Origin: Thermoprotei archaeon
GTDB taxonomy: Archaea > Thermoproteota > Thermoprotei > QMSL01 > B3-G16
Direction of reading: 5' to 3'
NCBI GenBank assembly: GCA_021158375.1
Contig: JAGGUS010000006.1
Span: 1-13,917, forward strand
Length of the DNA stretch: 13,917 nt
Shown here: piece by piece, positions 12,441 through 13,917 of the stretch
Numbering within the stretch: the first letter of the stretch is position 1
Layout of the letters: each line of letters starts with the position of its first letter
Notes under the pieces: model-generated
Told to the model about the DNA's origin: nothing
The model's input: the letters and a program-made list of their open reading frames with translations, nothing else
Database searches by the model: none
Program-made: the position numbers and the translations under genes

Positions 12441-13917
12441 TTGAGTCTAAGTGCGGAACGCAAGCTATACATTCCGGATTCATCTGTCATAGTAGATGGG
12501 ACTCTAAAGGAGGCTATAGAAGAAGGTAAGATACGTGGTGATATTCTTATTCATATGTATTTGATCCATCATTTCCGTCAGTTAATGACTAAAGGAATGA
12601 GTGAAGGTGATATAGGTCTTAAGGAGATAGAGATAGTCTGTAAGATCTGCCAAGAAAAGGAGTTAAACGTAATATTTACGCATGAAATCCCCGATGGCTT
12701 TAAAAGAGGGCAAGTAGACGATACGGATTTAATGTTATGTGAGCTTGCTAAGGAATTAAATGGCGTTCTAGTAACAAGTAGCATGATACAATATCGAACT
12801 GCATGTGCTATAGGAGTTAAGGTATTGTATTTAAGGCGGATTTCCAGCGGAGAATATAGTTTTGAGAAATTCTTTGATGATCATACGATGAGCGTACACT
12901 TAAAGGAGGGTTGCCCACCATTTGCTAAGAAAGGAAGGCCAGGCGCCTGGAAATTCGTAATGCTTCAAAAGACCCCATTAAGTAGAGAGGAATTAGAGCA
13001 AATAGTCCGTGAGATATTAGAAGCTTGCAATACTAGACCTGACGCATATGTAGACTATGAGGGTAATTACTCTAGATTGATACAGTTAGGCCGCTACAGA
13101 ATAGTAATAACTAGACCGCCTTTATCCAACGGTTTAGAGATAACAATTGTAAGGCCTATAGTTAAGTTAAAGTTAGAGGACTATAACTTACCGGAAAGGC
13201 TCATTAAGAGGCTCGAGGAGAGAGCTGAAGGCATACTCATAGCAGGAGCCCCTGGTATGGGGAAGACGACATTTGCACAAGCTTTAGCAGAGTATTACTT
13301 AAGGAAGGGCAAGATAATAAAAACTATAGAGTCGCCCAGAGATCTTCAATTACCGCCAGAGACCACACAATATTCCAAGGCAAGGGCTACTCCTGGAGAA
13401 CTACATAATGTACTCCTTCTTTCACGACCTGATTATACCGTTTTCGATGAGATGAGGACAACAGAGGATTTCAAATTATATACTGACCTAAGATTAGCTG
13501 GAGTAGGAATGATTGGAGTAGTACACGCTACGTCACCTATTGATGCAATTCAGAGGTTCATTGGGAAGGTCGAGCTTGGAATGATACCTTCAATTATAGA
13601 TACCGTTATATTCCTTAAGGACGGAATAGTTGCGAAAGTATACGAACTTGAAATGGTTGTTAAAATACCTTATGGATTGAGAGAGGCAGACTTAGCTAGA
13701 CCCGTAGTAATAGTAAGGGACTTCCTAAGCGGTGAACCGGAATATGAGATATACGTCTTCGGTGAGCGGACATTCGTAGTGCCCATACGTAAGCCGAGGT
13801 CTCAAGTAGAATTAAGAGCTAAAATGGCTTTAGAGAAATTCTTAAGGCGCTACGTACGTAGTGAGGATCTCGAAATTGAGGTAACAAGAGATGGACGTGC
13901 CTTAGTAAGGATGCCCG
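12441..13917 (+). CDS. PIN-ATPase-KH protein (PINc/PilT-like ATPase), C-terminus beyond window
   Basis: The 492 visible residues have the archaeal PIN-ATPase-KH architecture, whose full length is near 600. The PIN domain (1-131) starts IPDSSVIVDG with D13 and continues to D94/D96. A linker (VHLKEGCPPFAKKGRPGAWK, about 152-171) precedes a PilT/VirB11-like ATPase with Walker A GAPGMGKTT (269-277), ESPRDLQLP (297-305), Walker B FDEMR (335-339) and VVHATSPIDAIQRFIG (360-375). A KH RNA-binding domain begins near 448 and is cut by the window end. The start is TTG at 12441, 5 nt after GAGGGAG, and places the PIN signature at the usual N-terminal position. The role is presumed RNA binding or processing driven by ATP and is not established. 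The usual PIN Glu and the Asp of TSD appear absent (TSS at 112-114). Confidence 0.9.
   Translation, partial: MSLSAERKLYIPDSSVIVDGTLKEAIEEGKIRGDILIHMYLIHHFRQLMTKGMSEGDIGLKEIEIVCKICQEKELNVIFTHEIPDGFKRGQVDDTDLMLCELAKELNGVLVTSSMIQYRTACAIGVKVLYLRRISSGEYSFEKFFDDHTMSVHLKEGCPPFAKKGRPGAWKFVMLQKTPLSREELEQIVREILEACNTRPDAYVDYEGNYSRLIQLGRYRIVITRPPLSNGLEITIVRPIVKLKLEDYNLPERLIKRLEERAEGILIAGAPGMGKTTFAQALAEYYLRKGKIIKTIESPRDLQLPPETTQYSKARATPGELHNVLLLSRPDYTVFDEMRTTEDFKLYTDLRLAGVGMIGVVHATSPIDAIQRFIGKVELGMIPSIIDTVIFLKDGIVAKVYELEMVVKIPYGLREADLARPVVIVRDFLSGEPEYEIYVFGERTFVVPIRKPRSQVELRAKMALEKFLRRYVRSEDLEIEVTRDGRALVRMP

Noticed and set aside
1..13917. Search by eye for CRISPR repeats, insertion sequences, tRNA genes, rRNA and integration sites.
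   Set aside because: Intergenic gaps are nearly all under 140 bp; no spaced repeats, transposase-like frames or cloverleaf-like segments were seen.

Overview
The window reads as chromosomal DNA of a hyperthermophilic archaeon, most likely a crenarchaeon (Thermoproteota). It carries TFE-alpha, an MBF1-type regulator, archaeal NAC, Trm56, TrmJ, ribosomal protein uL16/L10e, an aKMT-like methyltransferase and a PIN-ATPase-KH protein. It is A+T-rich, uses many ATA, AGA and AGG codons, has frequent TTG/GTG starts and G-rich Shine-Dalgarno sites, and has very short intergenic gaps. I cannot name the genus. Desulfurococcales or Ignisphaera-like organisms are a reasonable guess from composition and gene content.

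Layout. (1) Positions 1-3643, minus strand: a tightly overlapping operon read as mbf1, hflX, trm56, tfe, then a C5-cytosine methyltransferase that runs off the left edge. (2) Positions 3692-4523, plus strand: a small PUA-domain protein overlapping the NAC gene, divergent from mbf1. (3) Positions 4531-7220, minus strand: a 707-residue protein with an N-terminal ArsR-type winged helix, an ATP-cone-like domain and a class III ribonucleotide reductase (NrdD)-like body lacking the catalytic cysteine and the glycyl-radical motif; 26 bp downstream is dCTP deaminase with a strong Shine-Dalgarno. (4) Positions 7310-9910, plus strand: HemK-like methyltransferase, TrmJ, L10e, and a conserved archaeal protein resembling DUF2192. 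(5) Positions 9882-11739, minus strand: a winged-helix protein, an unrecognised 128-residue protein, and a THUMP methyltransferase of the Trm14 type. (6) Positions 11876-12370, plus strand: aKMT-like methyltransferase. (7) From 12441 to the right edge, plus strand: PIN-ATPase-KH protein, incomplete.

Most genes serve information processing: transcription initiation (TFE, MBF1), the ribosome and nascent chains (L10e, NAC, HflX), tRNA or translation-factor methylation (Trm56, TrmJ, Trm14-like, HemK-like) and RNA or protein modification (PUA protein, aKMT-like). No mobile element, CRISPR array, rRNA or tRNA gene was seen.

The most interesting locus is 4531-7310. The winged helix/ATP-cone/dead-NrdD fusion looks like an RNR-derived nucleotide-sensing transcription factor, formally similar to bacterial NrdR (zinc ribbon plus ATP-cone) but built from a different DNA-binding domain. 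It is probably co-transcribed with dCTP deaminase, an enzyme of dNTP balance. This role is inferred from the sequence and has not been shown.
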